A DNA stretch of 10,093 nt from Synechococcaceae cyanobacterium RL_1_2. GTDB lineage: Bacteria; Cyanobacteriota; Cyanobacteriia; Cyanobacteriales; JAAUPO01. Positions 1-6,673 of this stretch are shown one piece after another. Both the position numbers and the translations under genes were made by a program. The number at the start of each line of letters is the position of its first letter. The first letter of the stretch is position 1. The notes beneath the pieces were generated by a model. It was not told the origin of the DNA. It saw nothing but the letters and a program-made list of their open reading frames with translations, and made no database searches. The DNA lies in NCBI GenBank assembly GCA_012033095.1, contig JAAUPO010000040.1:1-10093 (forward strand), read 5' to 3'.

Positions 1-145
1 TTAACTCCAATACCAATTGGCGATCGCCGACTTTAACCTCAAAAATCGTTTCCGTTTTAGGTTTTTTTTGCGGTTTAGGCTTAGGGCATAGAGATACAGC
101 CACGAATAGCAGGGTAACACTAAAGGTCAGGTATGCTAACACCAT
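1..145 (-). CDS. Partial membrane-anchored protein of unknown function (N-terminus only)
   Basis: An open frame starts at an ATG (complement of 143-145) and runs 48 codons without a stop off the left edge. The visible protein begins with a hydrophobic stretch (about residues 2-20, rich in L, V, F and A), then a basic, proline-rich linker (KPKPQKKPK, residues 22-30), then the start of a soluble part with VKVGDRQL. This layout suggests a single N-terminal anchor or uncleaved signal peptide with the rest outside the cytoplasm. A Cys sits at the end of the hydrophobic segment, but VSLC is a poor lipobox. No clear Shine-Dalgarno is present. I do not recognise the family and only the N-terminus is visible. 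A HIP1-type site lies inside the frame. Confidence 0.5.
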   Translation of the reverse strand, partial: MVLAYLTFSVTLLFVAVSLCPKPKPQKKPKTETIFEVKVGDRQLVLEL

Positions 146-378
146 GAGCTATAAAAATTAGTAATTGTTTAGAGTTTTCCCCTATATTTTAGAGGGCAAA
201 ACTAATAACTGCTATAAATTAAAGCTTAAAAATAAGCTCTTCATGGGAAGAATAACTGTAGAGTTGATTTCTTGGAAGGAAAATTTCTTATTGCTATCTC
301 TTTTGTGTTCTTTTTGGACAAATTTTATTGGCGTAATTTTCTAAAATCCTCAACTAAAAAGCGATCGCGAACTTTTTT

Positions 379-414
379 GACCCAGATGACCCAAATGACC
401 CAGATGACTCAGAA
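379..414. repeat. Short tandem repeat, four 9-bp units
   Basis: Four adjacent 9-mers read GACCCAGAT, GACCCAAAT, GACCCAGAT and GACTCAGAA; the first three are nearly identical and the last is degenerate. It lies in the gene-poor stretch 146-573. That stretch contains open frames starting only from TTG, which I do not believe are genes. Confidence 0.75.
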
Positions 415-500
415 ATTAAATAGTTTGATCTGCTATTGGACGCGGATAAACAAACCTTAGGTAAACATTACAACGAGCGATCGTATCCCTTAACAAACAG

Positions 501-531
501 AATCCCCAACTTCTTAGAGGAGTCAGGGATT
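501..531. terminator. 31-nt palindrome downstream of rplT (possible terminator)
   Basis: AATCCC-CA-ACTTCT, loop TAG, AGGAGT-CA-GGGATT folds into a hairpin of two 6-bp stems (one G-T pair) separated by a symmetric CA/CA mismatch. It starts about 43 nt past the rplT stop on the minus strand and is followed there by a T-rich but interrupted tract, so it may terminate the rpmI-rplT transcript. Similar CCCCAACTTC palindromes are, from memory, common intergenic repeats in cyanobacteria; this was not checked. Confidence 0.5.
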
Positions 532-573
532 AAGCAAGATGATCAATTGAACTATTTAACCTTAAACGTCGAT

Positions 574-923
574 TTAAGCTTGTTTAGCTGTTTCCACAAT
601 TTTCGCAAAGGTAGCAGGATCAACCATGGCTAGTTGGGCTAAAACTTTACGGTTAAGGGTGATATCAGCTTTTTGTAGTTGATTGATAAGTTTACTGTAA
701 CTTAAACCATTCAGGCGAGCAGCGGCATTGATTCGAGTAATCCATAACCGACGGAAATCTCTTTTTTTCTTGCGCGATCGCGGTAAGCATTCCGTAGAGC
801 TTTCATTACCTGCTGATTAGCGGTGCGGAAAAGCTTGGAGTGAGAACCTCTAAACCCTTTAGCCAGTTTGAGGATTTTTTTACGACGTTTACGGGCGACA
901 TTACCCCGTTTTACTCTTGTCAT
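574..923 (-). CDS. rplT: 50S ribosomal protein L20 (one-base frameshift in this sequence)
   Basis: L20 binds 23S rRNA and is needed early in assembly of the large subunit. The N-terminus ([16 protein letters not shown], then [17 protein letters not shown]) is typical L20. After residue 50 (AYRDR) the start frame gives a non-L20 tail and stops at 711. The next frame continues with [16 protein letters not shown] and runs to a TAA at 574-576. One missing base reconciles the two, giving 116 residues, the normal family length. The likely site is the run of seven T (plus strand) at 762-768, where eight would restore the frame; a lost C near the HIP1 site at 772-781 would also work. The gene follows rpmI, as is usual. 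No Shine-Dalgarno is visible. Since L20 is normally essential, I take the frameshift as a probable sequence error. Confidence 0.93.
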
Positions 924-1082
924 AGGTTAATAATATTTTTTAAGTGGTTAATATAGATAGTTACATTTATAACAATGACCAGAACACCAACAGTTTTTAA
1001 TAAATATGAATAAAGACTATTTGATTGTCCGGTGAAACGAAACCTCAGCTATATCCAGCAGAAATTTTAATAATTTCTTACT

Positions 1083-1289
1083 TTATTTAGCGTAGGGCAT
1101 CATGGCCAAAACATTTTTCACATCGCTTTCGTGAACTAGGGCGCTGGCCGACAGACGACGACGGGTACGCTGCTTAGATTTATGCTCTAGCATGTGGTTT
1201 TTGAAAGCTTTGCGGCGAGCAATTTTTTTGCCACTGCCTGTGAGGCGAAATCTTTTCGCTGCCGATTTCTTTGTCTTTAGTTTAGGCAT
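1083..1289 (-). CDS. rpmI: 50S ribosomal protein L35
   Basis: A small, very basic 68-residue protein beginning [20 protein letters not shown], with the KNHMLEHKS and RTRRRLS segments typical of L35, a component of the large ribosomal subunit. The open frame extends upstream, but the family start MPKLKTKK fixes the ATG at the complement of 1287-1289. It is followed on the same strand by rplT after a 159-nt AT-rich spacer (924-1082), the usual rpmI-rplT order; infC is not adjacent. The spacer is long enough to hold a control element, but I see no clear terminator or conserved structure in it. No frame disruption is seen in this gene. Confidence 0.97.
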   Translation of the reverse strand: MPKLKTKKSAAKRFRLTGSGKKIARRKAFKNHMLEHKSKQRTRRRLSASALVHESDVKNVLAMMPYAK

Positions 1290-1319
1290 GGATAATCTCG
1301 TTTTTAAACACAATTTTTT

Positions 1320-1325
1320 ATAATA
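1320..1325 (-). promoter_or_regulatory. Candidate -10 box for rpmI-rplT
   Basis: On the minus strand a TATTAT hexamer sits about 30 nt upstream of the rpmI ATG, in the 94-nt gap between the divergent rpmI and dehydrogenase genes. No good -35 is visible. This is inference from position and sequence only. Confidence 0.3.
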
Positions 1326-1383
1326 CCATTGATCCCTAGGTTTTGAGTTACTACATTTTTATTATTGGGTTTTAGTATTGGGC

Positions 1384-2453
1384 ATGATCCCGACTATCGA
1401 ATATTTTCTGGAACAAGAAATTTATCCCATTGCCCTAGAACTCGATCGCGATTTTAGCCAGTTAAAAGCAGCATTATTAAAGTTGGGCCATCACCACTGG
1501 TTGGGGTTAAAAATTCCACCTAGTTATGGTGGCCATGGGTACTCGGCCCAAGACTACGCCTCCATTCAAATTGCCTTAACCAGGGCTTCAGGAATTTTGG
1601 CGTTTGTTCAAACCCAACACCAAAGCTGTGGGGCAATCATCGCCCAGGGAGATAATGTCCCCCTTCAACAACAATATTTACCAGCCATGGTCGAGGGCAA
1701 AACTCTGATGGGGATTAGTTTTTCCCATTTACGGCGATCGGGTTCTCCGATGGTAGTGGCCACATCCCACCGTTGCGGCGGGTATGAACTTAACGGCGTT
1801 TTACCCTGGATTACGGGTTATGGTCTGTTTCAAAAAATATTAATCGCTGCCACCTTAAAAACCGGTGAAGAGTTATATGGCTTAGTCAATTTTGAAAATT
1901 CTGAAACCATGGAACTCAGTCCACCGATGGAGTTAGTTACGTTTGCTGTGGCCCAAACCGTCAAAGCACGACTCCATAATTTGATCCTTAAGCCTGAACA
2001 AATTGTCAAAATTGATCCCCCCGGCCAGATCCATCGTCGCGATCGCGCTAACGTTTTAAGTGGTGCTCCCTTTTGTTTGGGTTGTAGTCAAAGAGCGATC
2101 GAGGTGATGAAGCAACTGATGTTAACAAATGCCGCTGAGGCCTCTATCCAGGAACAACTACATCGCACCGAACAACTATGGCTACAATTCCACCACCAGT
2201 TGATTCATGAGATAGCTGCTGATAACCATGGCGAACAAAATGGCCAAAAAGATGAAGCCCACTTACAACTACGGGCCCAGATAATTAACTTTATGTTCCA
2301 TTGCGTTCAACAACTGATCATTTAAGTGGTGGTAGGAGCAATCTTTTTAACCACCATGGCCAAAGGTTATACCGAGAGGCTTTGGTGTTTGCTGTTTCTG
2401 GCCAAACTAAGTCAATTCAAGCCGCTAGTCTCAATGGGCAGTTCCCACTGTAA
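1384..2453 (+). CDS. Acyl-CoA dehydrogenase-like flavoprotein (one-base frameshift near C-terminus)
   Basis: Resembles the acyl-CoA dehydrogenase superfamily: a helical N-terminal part with GLKIPPSYGGHG (about residues 41-52), QQQYLPAMVEGK (95-106) and the beta-domain strand GYELNGVLPWITGYG (133-147), then a helical C-terminal part. Members bind FAD and oxidise acyl-CoA or related substrates; the substrate here cannot be told. The first frame ends at TAA 2323-2325, but the next frame continues directly with SGGRSNLFNHHGQRLYREA, a good C-terminal FAD-domain sequence, to a TAA at 2451-2453. One extra T in the TTT run at 2321-2323 joins them into 356 residues, a normal length. The start is ATG 1384; a TTG two codons upstream is an alternative. 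The gene stands alone, divergent from rpmI. Confidence 0.82.
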
Positions 2454-2639
2454 CTTTCACCAATCATAAATGGAGCAAGGGCTAGACATCACCATCATGG
2501 CTTCTTGTTTTGTGATCCTCAATGGGTGCGATCGCGGCTGCATCAATTCTAGGTGCGAAGATTCCTGTTAATTTCCACTAAAATTGCAACAAAAATGAGC
2601 ATTCAACTTTTGCCAACACCCCCATTAATTTACCCCTAC
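2454..2639. other. Intergenic stretch before the MITE, no supported gene
   Basis: Between the dehydrogenase stop and the MITE-like element I see only short open frames in different phases, plus one HIP1-type octamer near 2528. None has a supportable start or length. Some short translated stretches look protein-like, so a decayed gene is possible but not demonstrated. Confidence 0.4.
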
Positions 2640-2749
2640 AGGACTTACACAAAAATTTCGATTCTGTCCTGGGAACCATGATATTTGGGGACAATCGTTC
2701 AAGCAAGTCCCCCAACTTTGGAGATTTAGGGGGCTTGGGCGTAAGTCTT
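2640..2749 (+). mobile_element. MITE-like element, copy 1
   Basis: A 110-bp element with terminal inverted repeats: AGGACTTACAC at the left and GCGTAAGTCTT at the right (two mismatches). A second copy lies in opposite orientation at 5548-5655 and is nearly identical internally, including GATTCTGTCCTGGGAAC and TTTAGGGGGCTTGG. This copy carries an extra GTTC after GGGGACAATC. Inside, TGTCC pairs with GGACA, so it can fold into more than a simple terminal hairpin. It encodes no transposase and would need to be mobilised in trans. No clear target duplication is visible. From memory, similar AGGACTTACGC ends occur on cyanobacterial insertion sequences; this was not checked. Confidence 0.75.
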
Positions 2750-2831
2750 ATAATTGTTAATTTTGAGCCAATACAGATCTAAAAGCCATTTAAGATAGGA
2801 TTTAGAATTATTTGATGATTTGAATTTAATC

Positions 2832-2849
2832 ATTTGAATCAGTTCAAAT
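2832..2849. promoter_or_regulatory. Inverted repeat just before the pilZ ATG
   Basis: ATTTGAA, loop TCAG, TTCAAAT forms a perfect 7-bp inverted repeat ending two bases before ATG 2852. Related TTGAAT or ATTCAA words recur at about 2820, 2901 and 2911. This could be a repressor-type site or an mRNA hairpin over the start; the clustering also hints that the true start lies further downstream. Confidence 0.35.
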
Positions 2850-2851
2850 TC

Positions 2852-3310
2852 ATGCCATTGAGTTACGGAAGTCTAAGCCCATCAGCTTCCGGTTTATCAA
2901 GATTCAATTCAAATTCAACGCAATTTAAAATTGCATCTACTTTAAAGCGTTATAATCCAATACCGTATATGTTTAACCAGACTAACCAGACTTCTGCTCC
3001 CTTCATGAACGAGTCTCAAGGTTCTCAGGAAGATAAACGTCGTCACGATCGCTTCCACAATAACATTGGTCAAATCGCTGAGATTGATCTAGCTCCTAAT
3101 AAAGCTAATCACTTCCACAACGATTTATGGGCATTAATTGTGGATGAATCCTTAGGGGGTTGTTCCCTAGCGGTGACCACAAATCTTAAGCTATTCATCG
3201 GCCAAAAATGTAATGTTAAATTTGTCGGCCTTAATCCTTTTGAAGGAGAGATTGTTTGGCTATCTAAATTAGAAGCCAATATTTGGAAGGTTGGGGTCAG
3301 CTATCTCTAA
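2852..3310 (+). CDS. PilZ-domain protein (probable c-di-GMP receptor)
   Basis: The C-terminal ~100 residues carry the two PilZ signatures: an RxxxR motif in KRRHDRF and a DxSxxG motif in DESLGGCSL about 40 residues later, followed by beta strands ending IWKVGVSYL. PilZ domains bind cyclic di-GMP and in cyanobacteria act in motility, attachment or polysaccharide control. Both binding motifs are intact, so ligand binding is plausible. It is a stand-alone domain with no output domain. The start is uncertain: ATG 2852 is the first ATG, but the first ~50 residues are Ser/Asn-rich, low in GC3 and full of TTGAAT-type repeats, so ATG 2969 or 3005 may be correct. A TATAAT at 2951-2956 could be a -10 box serving the 3005 start. 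The closest intact neighbour is the convergent CapA gene. Confidence 0.78.
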   Translation: MPLSYGSLSPSASGLSRFNSNSTQFKIASTLKRYNPIPYMFNQTNQTSAPFMNESQGSQEDKRRHDRFHNNIGQIAEIDLAPNKANHFHNDLWALIVDESLGGCSLAVTTNLKLFIGQKCNVKFVGLNPFEGEIVWLSKLEANIWKVGVSYL

Positions 3311-3333
3311 TCCCGGCAATGGTTTCTAAGGGG

Positions 3334-3345
3334 AGGATATATCCT
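3334..3345. terminator. Perfect 12-bp palindrome after pilZ
   Basis: AGGATATATCCT is a perfect palindrome 23 nt after the pilZ stop, within a slightly longer complementary context. There is no U-tract, so a terminator role is only a suggestion from position. Confidence 0.3.
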
Positions 3346-3527
3346 TAAAGCTTGCTCAGATAGGGTTTTGCCGCTACTTTTATCAAAAATCGGTTCAACG
3401 CTTGTTTAACAAGGCTTTCCAGGCTGTATCCTCCTTTAACACTCCAGTCCCCTAATCCCTTCACATTTGATAGTTTGGGCCATAAAATAAGCAACAGAAA
3501 GACGTTTCCTATCGCAACTATCGTCAT
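3345..3527 (-). CDS. Possible small protein with hydrophobic N-terminus
   Basis: A 60-codon ATG frame on the minus strand between the pilZ 3' end and a copy of the 101-bp repeat. The first ~17 residues are strongly hydrophobic (VFLLLILW), followed by a Gly/Lys-containing polar part and a basic C-terminus rich in K, L and A. This would suit a small membrane-anchored protein, and codon choice is not unlike its neighbours. I do not recognise a family, no Shine-Dalgarno is evident, and the frame could be chance or a gene relic, so this is a low-confidence call. Confidence 0.25.
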   Translation of the reverse strand: MTIVAIGNVFLLLILWPKLSNVKGLGDWSVKGGYSLESLVKQALNRFLIKVAAKPYLSKL

Positions 3528-3569
3528 GGGGAAGCAACTACTTCCTGGTAGCTAGTACTGCTTGGCGCA

Positions 3570-3597
3570 AATTCACAATCTCTTAGGATCGTGAATT
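3570..3597. repeat. Inverted repeat at one edge of the 101-bp repeat copy A
   Basis: AATTCACAATC, loop TCTTAG, GATCGTGAATT: the arms match at 10 of 11 positions. The right arm belongs to the 101-bp repeat, while the left arm lies just outside it, so a structure straddles the repeat boundary. Confidence 0.55.
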
Positions 3598-3687
3598 AAA
3601 TAACTTAGAAATTTGTACGGTATCCTTCAAGGGAGCGTAACCCATCGATATTTAAGTTTTAGATGTTATTAAATTCTTATTCCTTAG
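3582..3687 (-). repeat. 101-bp intergenic repeat, copy A (minus orientation)
   Basis: Read on the minus strand it begins CTAAGGAATAAGAATTTAAT, passes through ATCGATGGGTTACGCTCCC and ends ATTCACGATCCTAAG. It matches copies at 5411 (plus) and 10001 (plus). Over the 93 bases shared with the right-edge copy I see a single difference (GTACAA for CTACAA). CTAAG occurs at both ends, either as part of a tandem unit junction or as a target duplication. Confidence 0.85.
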
Positions 3688-3752
3688 TATTGTTGAAATT
3701 TGGAATAAATTAACTAACACCGATGAAAAATTACATTAAAAACCTAAAAAAC

Positions 3753-5030
3753 CTATGGAGCTACCGTCAAGTTATGGTAAACACCAGTAACGTTGACCTG
3801 GAGTCCTTCACCCCAGCTCGTATCCTGAATTGATTGCCATTTAAATCCTTTGCTAGGAATAGATTGGGCATTGGGGGCATTATTATAGGTTGCGATCGCC
3901 CGTTGTACATTGACTGGAATTCCTTGCACTTGGGCTAATTGGAGGGTTTCTAAATCAAATAACGCACGGCCGATGAAATCCTGACCCTGGGGTAATAGTT
4001 GGGGATGGATAAAATTCCCTAAACTTTCAAACATCACCCCTTTTTTCCCATTACCTTGGTCAAGCAAAGTTACTGGTTTCCAGACGTGGGGGCCATGGCC
4101 AAATACTACGTCTCCTTGATGTTTGGTAATAAATTTTTCACCGAGGGCTACTAATTGTTGATGGGTTTCCTCATTCCAGCTATGCATGGATAAAATTTTT
4201 AGATCCGCCGCGATCGCATCAAACGAATTTAAAATCTGTTCACTATCTACCTGACAGGCCACCTGTTGGCAAATGCCTCCCATATAAATATTGGCAAAAG
4301 CAACTTTGACCGGTTTGCCTTTAATCATAAATTCCCTAACCACCGCTTGTTGTTTAGAAAAATTGCCGACCCCATGCCACAGCCATTCGGTATTTAGTTC
4401 TTGACGAAGCTGGGACATATAGTAAGCAGTAGCTTGGGAACCGATAATATTACCTTCTGTGCGCTCACAATCTCCACTATGGTTATTGGCTAAACCCATT
4501 AAATTGAATCCCCGTTCGTAGGCGGCTGCAATATTTTCAGGACGAGTAATAAAAGCAAAGGAACGAGGACTGGGAGCACCGCGAAATAATTGGCAACTAT
4601 TGCTAATGACAGTTTCCCAATTGATGAAATTAAGATCCCCTCGGTAGGATTGCCCATCGGGATCAAGACGATCTAACCTTTTGCCAAAGTTCGCTGGCAC
4701 CCCATCGGCTAAAGAATTATCTATCTTAGGTGGCTGTTGATAATTATGGGAAATGGCTGCGTCCCCCACTCCTCGAACGTCAATAAAATTAGAGCTTAAA
4801 AGGTGATCGCGATCGAGGGGAATGGGAGTTAAATTACTAAAATCTTGGGCGGGTAAATCCGTTTGAAAGATTGGTTCAGACTCAGGTTCAGGTTCTAAAG
4901 CGATCGGGCTTGAAGTTGTTTCCAATGATAGGTCATCGGGGATAACAGCTAGAGACTTTTGAATTTGAGCAAAACCCATACCTAACAAAAAAGCCATGGC
5001 AGTGGCCGCAAAAACGGATTTAGTTTGCAT
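3753..5030 (-). CDS. CapA/PGA_cap-family metallophosphatase-like exported protein
   Basis: A 425-residue protein with an N-terminal signal sequence (hydrophobic about residues 7-20), an acidic low-complexity linker (EPEPESEP, 46-53) and then a domain of the CapA (PGA_cap) type, which has a calcineurin-like fold. Visible motifs in family order are DVRGVGD (84-90), LNFINWET (133-140), LANNHSGD (180-187), MHSW (282-285), GHGPH (311-315) and SLGNF (336-340); the Asp, Asn and His residues are the expected metal ligands. Family members are linked to poly-gamma-glutamate capsule formation, but many cyanobacterial members are uncharacterised, so polymer or phosphoester specificity is unknown. The likely site of action is the periplasm or outer surface. 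No other capsule gene is adjacent. The frame is intact. No Shine-Dalgarno precedes the ATG. The gene lies between inverted copies of the 101-bp repeat. Confidence 0.88.
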   Translation of the reverse strand: MQTKSVFAATAMAFLLGMGFAQIQKSLAVIPDDLSLETTSSPIALEPEPESEPIFQTDLPAQDFSNLTPIPLDRDHLLSSNFIDVRGVGDAAISHNYQQPPKIDNSLADGVPANFGKRLDRLDPDGQSYRGDLNFINWETVISNSCQLFRGAPSPRSFAFITRPENIAAAYERGFNLMGLANNHSGDCERTEGNIIGSQATAYYMSQLRQELNTEWLWHGVGNFSKQQAVVREFMIKGKPVKVAFANIYMGGICQQVACQVDSEQILNSFDAIAADLKILSMHSWNEETHQQLVALGEKFITKHQGDVVFGHGPHVWKPVTLLDQGNGKKGVMFESLGNFIHPQLLPQGQDFIGRALFDLETLQLAQVQGIPVNVQRAIATYNNAPNAQSIPSKGFKWQSIQDTSWGEGLQVNVTGVYHNLTVAP

Positions 5031-5222
5031 AGAAAGCTAAGGAAAAAATAAAAAAATTAAACTAAATTACTCAATTTAGGAATTTATTGAGTGTTTTGGT
5101 AGGTTGAGTCCTTCCCAGTGATTTTATCGGTACCAAGGATTTTGTTCAAGGAACACATAAGGAACAACAGAGGAAAATTTCACCGTTGTAATTGTTGTAA
5201 TTATCGACGGATAGTTTTGTTC

Positions 5223-5359
5223 TTATACAGCTTGATTTCCTAGGAATTGCTCAATAACCCAAACAGCAAATATCGTGGTAGCCAAAGAAGCTAAAACATC
5301 CGCGAAGCAACAAAGCCTTATCCTGTAATGCTTGACCGTAGTCGATCCTTGCTCATCAT
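5223..5359 (-). CDS. Possible 45-residue single-helix membrane protein (frameshifted)
   Basis: Two overlapping minus-strand frames together give a convincing small protein: ATG ATG starts MMSKDRLRS, and the neighbouring frame continues HYRIRLCCFADVLASLATT and on through a hydrophobic segment to FLGNQAV and TAA (complement of 5223-5225). Joining them needs one extra base, for example a third A in the AA pair near 5330 (minus-strand sense). The result is a basic N-terminus, one transmembrane helix of about 20 residues and a short tail. No ATG lies in the second frame, and a stop precedes it. It lies about 190 nt upstream of capA on the same strand. The family is not recognised; it may instead be a gene relic. 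Confidence 0.33.
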
Positions 5360-5410
5360 TGTGAGTACAACTATGGCATTAGGTATTTGCACTGGAAACT
5401 CGTCAGCCCC

Positions 5411-5546
5411 CTAAGGACTAAGAATTTAAAACATCTAAAACTTAAATATCGATGGGTTACGCTCCCTTGAAGGATACCCTACAAATTTCTAAATTATTTA
5501 ATTCACGATCCTAAGGAATAAGAATTTAATAACATCTAAAACTTAT
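5411..5546 (+). repeat. 101-bp intergenic repeat, copy B: one unit plus a partial second unit in tandem
   Basis: Unit 1 (5411-5510, 100 bp) starts CTAAGGACTAAGAATTT and ends AATTCACGATC. The next bases, CTAAGGAATAAGAATTTAAT, restart the unit at 5511, which matches for 36 bases before it is broken off next to the MITE-like element. Unit 1 has lost one base and carries a few substitutions relative to the copies at 3582 and 10001. Confidence 0.85.
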
Positions 5547-5547
5547 T

Positions 5548-5655
5548 AGGACTTACGACCAAGCCCCCTAAATTCCCCAAATTTTGAGGGACTTGCTTGA
5601 TTGTCCCCAAACATCATAGTTCCCAGGACAGAATCGAAATTTTTGCGTAAGTCCT
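5548..5655 (-). mobile_element. MITE-like element, copy 2 (inverted)
   Basis: A 108-bp element with ends AGGACTTACGA (left) and GCGTAAGTCCT (right), an almost perfect inverted repeat. Its reverse complement matches the copy at 2640-2749 along its whole length, with a few substitutions and without the GTTC insertion. It adjoins the truncated second unit of the 101-bp repeat, and the rest of that unit is not found on the far side, so its arrival probably involved a deletion. Confidence 0.8.
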
Positions 5656-5696
5656 GAATAGATTGGACTAGCTTTGAGGGATTGATTTTAGCTAAT

Positions 5697-5724
5697 GAAC
5701 CTTTTTGATCTGCCCCTGGTCTAA
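5697..5724 (+). promoter_or_regulatory. Candidate ECF-type promoter of the sigma-factor operon
   Basis: GAACCT (5697-5702), a 16-bp spacer and GTCTAA (5719-5724) match the general ECF pattern, an AAC-containing -35 and a GTC-type -10, and would start transcription about 30 nt before the GTG at 5762. GTCTAAATAGAC (5719-5730) is also a perfect palindrome. Autoregulation by the sigma factor encoded downstream is inference from known ECF behaviour. Confidence 0.4.
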
Positions 5725-5761
5725 ATAGACAAGAAAAATATGGTGAAGGAACCTAACTATT

Positions 5762-6332
5762 GTGTTAATAGGTAATCGCGAAGAAGAACTGATCCGCCTT
5801 TGTCAAAAAGGTGATCGCTCTTCCTTTTCGTCCCTTTATCACCTCTACGAACGCAAAGTCAGAGCAACCCTCTATCAGCTTTGTGGCCTTGATGCGATCG
5901 ATGATCTCACCCAAGAGGTCTTTTTACGGGTCTGGAAATCCCTACCTAAGCTGAAACAAGTAAAATACTTTTCGACTTGGCTCTATCGCATCACCTGGAA
6001 CGTAGCGGTGGATCAACGGCGGATCTATGCCCAACGAAGTAAGGAAAAAACGACCTATGGTGATGATGCGGAAGCTTTAGAAGCAATCCCCAGCCAGTAG
6101 TTCTCCCCAAGGGGATGTAATGACAATTCATTACCAAAACCTAGTGCAAATGGGTTTAGAAAATCTATCCCTAGAACAGCGAGCTGTAGTTGTACTTCAT
6201 GATCTAGAAGACTTACCCCAACAGGAGGTAGCTGAAATTCTATCTATTCCCGTAGGGACAGTGAAATCTAGATTATTCAATGGCCGTAAAACCCTACGTA
6301 ATTTCCTCGAAACCCAAGGAGTATCCCTATGA
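5762..6332 (+). CDS. ECF RNA polymerase sigma factor (one-base frameshift in the linker)
   Basis: Region 2 is clear in the first part: DDLTQEVFLRVWKSL (about 47-61) for core binding and FSTWLYRITWNVAVDQRR (70-87) for -10 recognition. That frame stops at TAG 6098. The second part, from about 6120, is a full region 4: LSLEQRAVVVLHDLEDL, then QQEVAEILSIPVGTVKSRLF, the helix-turn-helix for -35 contact. Removing one C from CCCC at 6088-6091 joins them through a linker AIPASSSPQGDV into 189 residues, a normal ECF length. The start is GTG 5762 with GAAGGA 11 nt upstream. The stop overlaps the next gene as ATGA, typical of sigma/anti-sigma pairs. Gene order matches, from memory, the Synechocystis sigH locus (unverified). 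If the shift is real, neither half would be a working sigma factor. Confidence 0.88.
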
Positions 6333-6673
6333 AACCTGATGATAACTTGAAGAAGTTTCTCCAGCAATACCGGCCGGAGCTACCTCCTGCTTGCCCTAGC
6401 CAAGAAAAACAATTAATGGCTCAGATTGCTCAAACCCAACAATCAGGGGCTATTCCTTGGAAAAATTTTATTACCATCGGTGCGGCGATCGTGGGTTTAA
6501 GTTTAACCGTCGGTTGGTGGTTTAATCCCCCTCGACGTTTTGCCCACAACGCCATTGATTCCCTAGCCTTAGAAGCTTTCCTTATGGATACCTGGTCTGG
6601 TTCGGTACAGCGAGAAACCTTAAACCATGAACAACCCTTAAATGAACAGTGGTTAACCTTAATTAACCCCTGA
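6329..6673 (+). CDS. Probable membrane-bound anti-sigma factor
   Basis: 114 residues: a cytoplasmic N-terminal ~45 residues (KKFLQQYRPELPPACPSQE), one transmembrane helix (about 47-65, FITIGAAIVGLSLTVGWWF), then about 45 residues predicted outside. The overlap of its ATG with the sigma stop (ATGA) implies translational coupling, which together with the one-helix layout supports an anti-sigma role: holding the sigma factor at the inner membrane until an envelope signal releases it. There is no HxxxCxxC zinc motif, so it is not a ZAS-type anti-sigma, and sequence alone gives no firm family. Function is inferred mainly from position and topology. Confidence 0.68.
   Translation: MKPDDNLKKFLQQYRPELPPACPSQEKQLMAQIAQTQQSGAIPWKNFITIGAAIVGLSLTVGWWFNPPRRFAHNAIDSLALEAFLMDTWSGSVQRETLNHEQPLNEQWLTLINP

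Noticed and set aside
361..368. Scattered GCGATCGC octamers as regulatory sites
   Set aside because: They occur throughout genes and spacers, as HIP1 does in many cyanobacteria, so no local function is inferred.
379..414. CRISPR-like array
   Set aside because: Units are contiguous 9-mers with no spacers; this is a simple tandem repeat.
272..633. Two overlapping short TTG-start frames on the plus strand
   Set aside because: No ATG start, no Shine-Dalgarno, low-complexity TQM repeats from the 9-bp tandem repeat, and the second runs antisense into rplT.
711..923. A natural 70-residue short L20
   Set aside because: The missing C-terminal half is present in the neighbouring frame and perfectly matches L20, so this is one frameshifted gene.
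2469..2579. Small frames between the dehydrogenase and the MITE, including a 19-codon ATG frame with GAIAAASILGAK
   Set aside because: Each is under 35 codons, the phases disagree, and no start or family can be supported; a relic remains possible.
5411..5655. Group II intron or tRNA-like structure in the repeat cluster
   Set aside because: No cloverleaf, no domain V-like motif and no reverse transcriptase; repeat copies plus a MITE explain the sequence.
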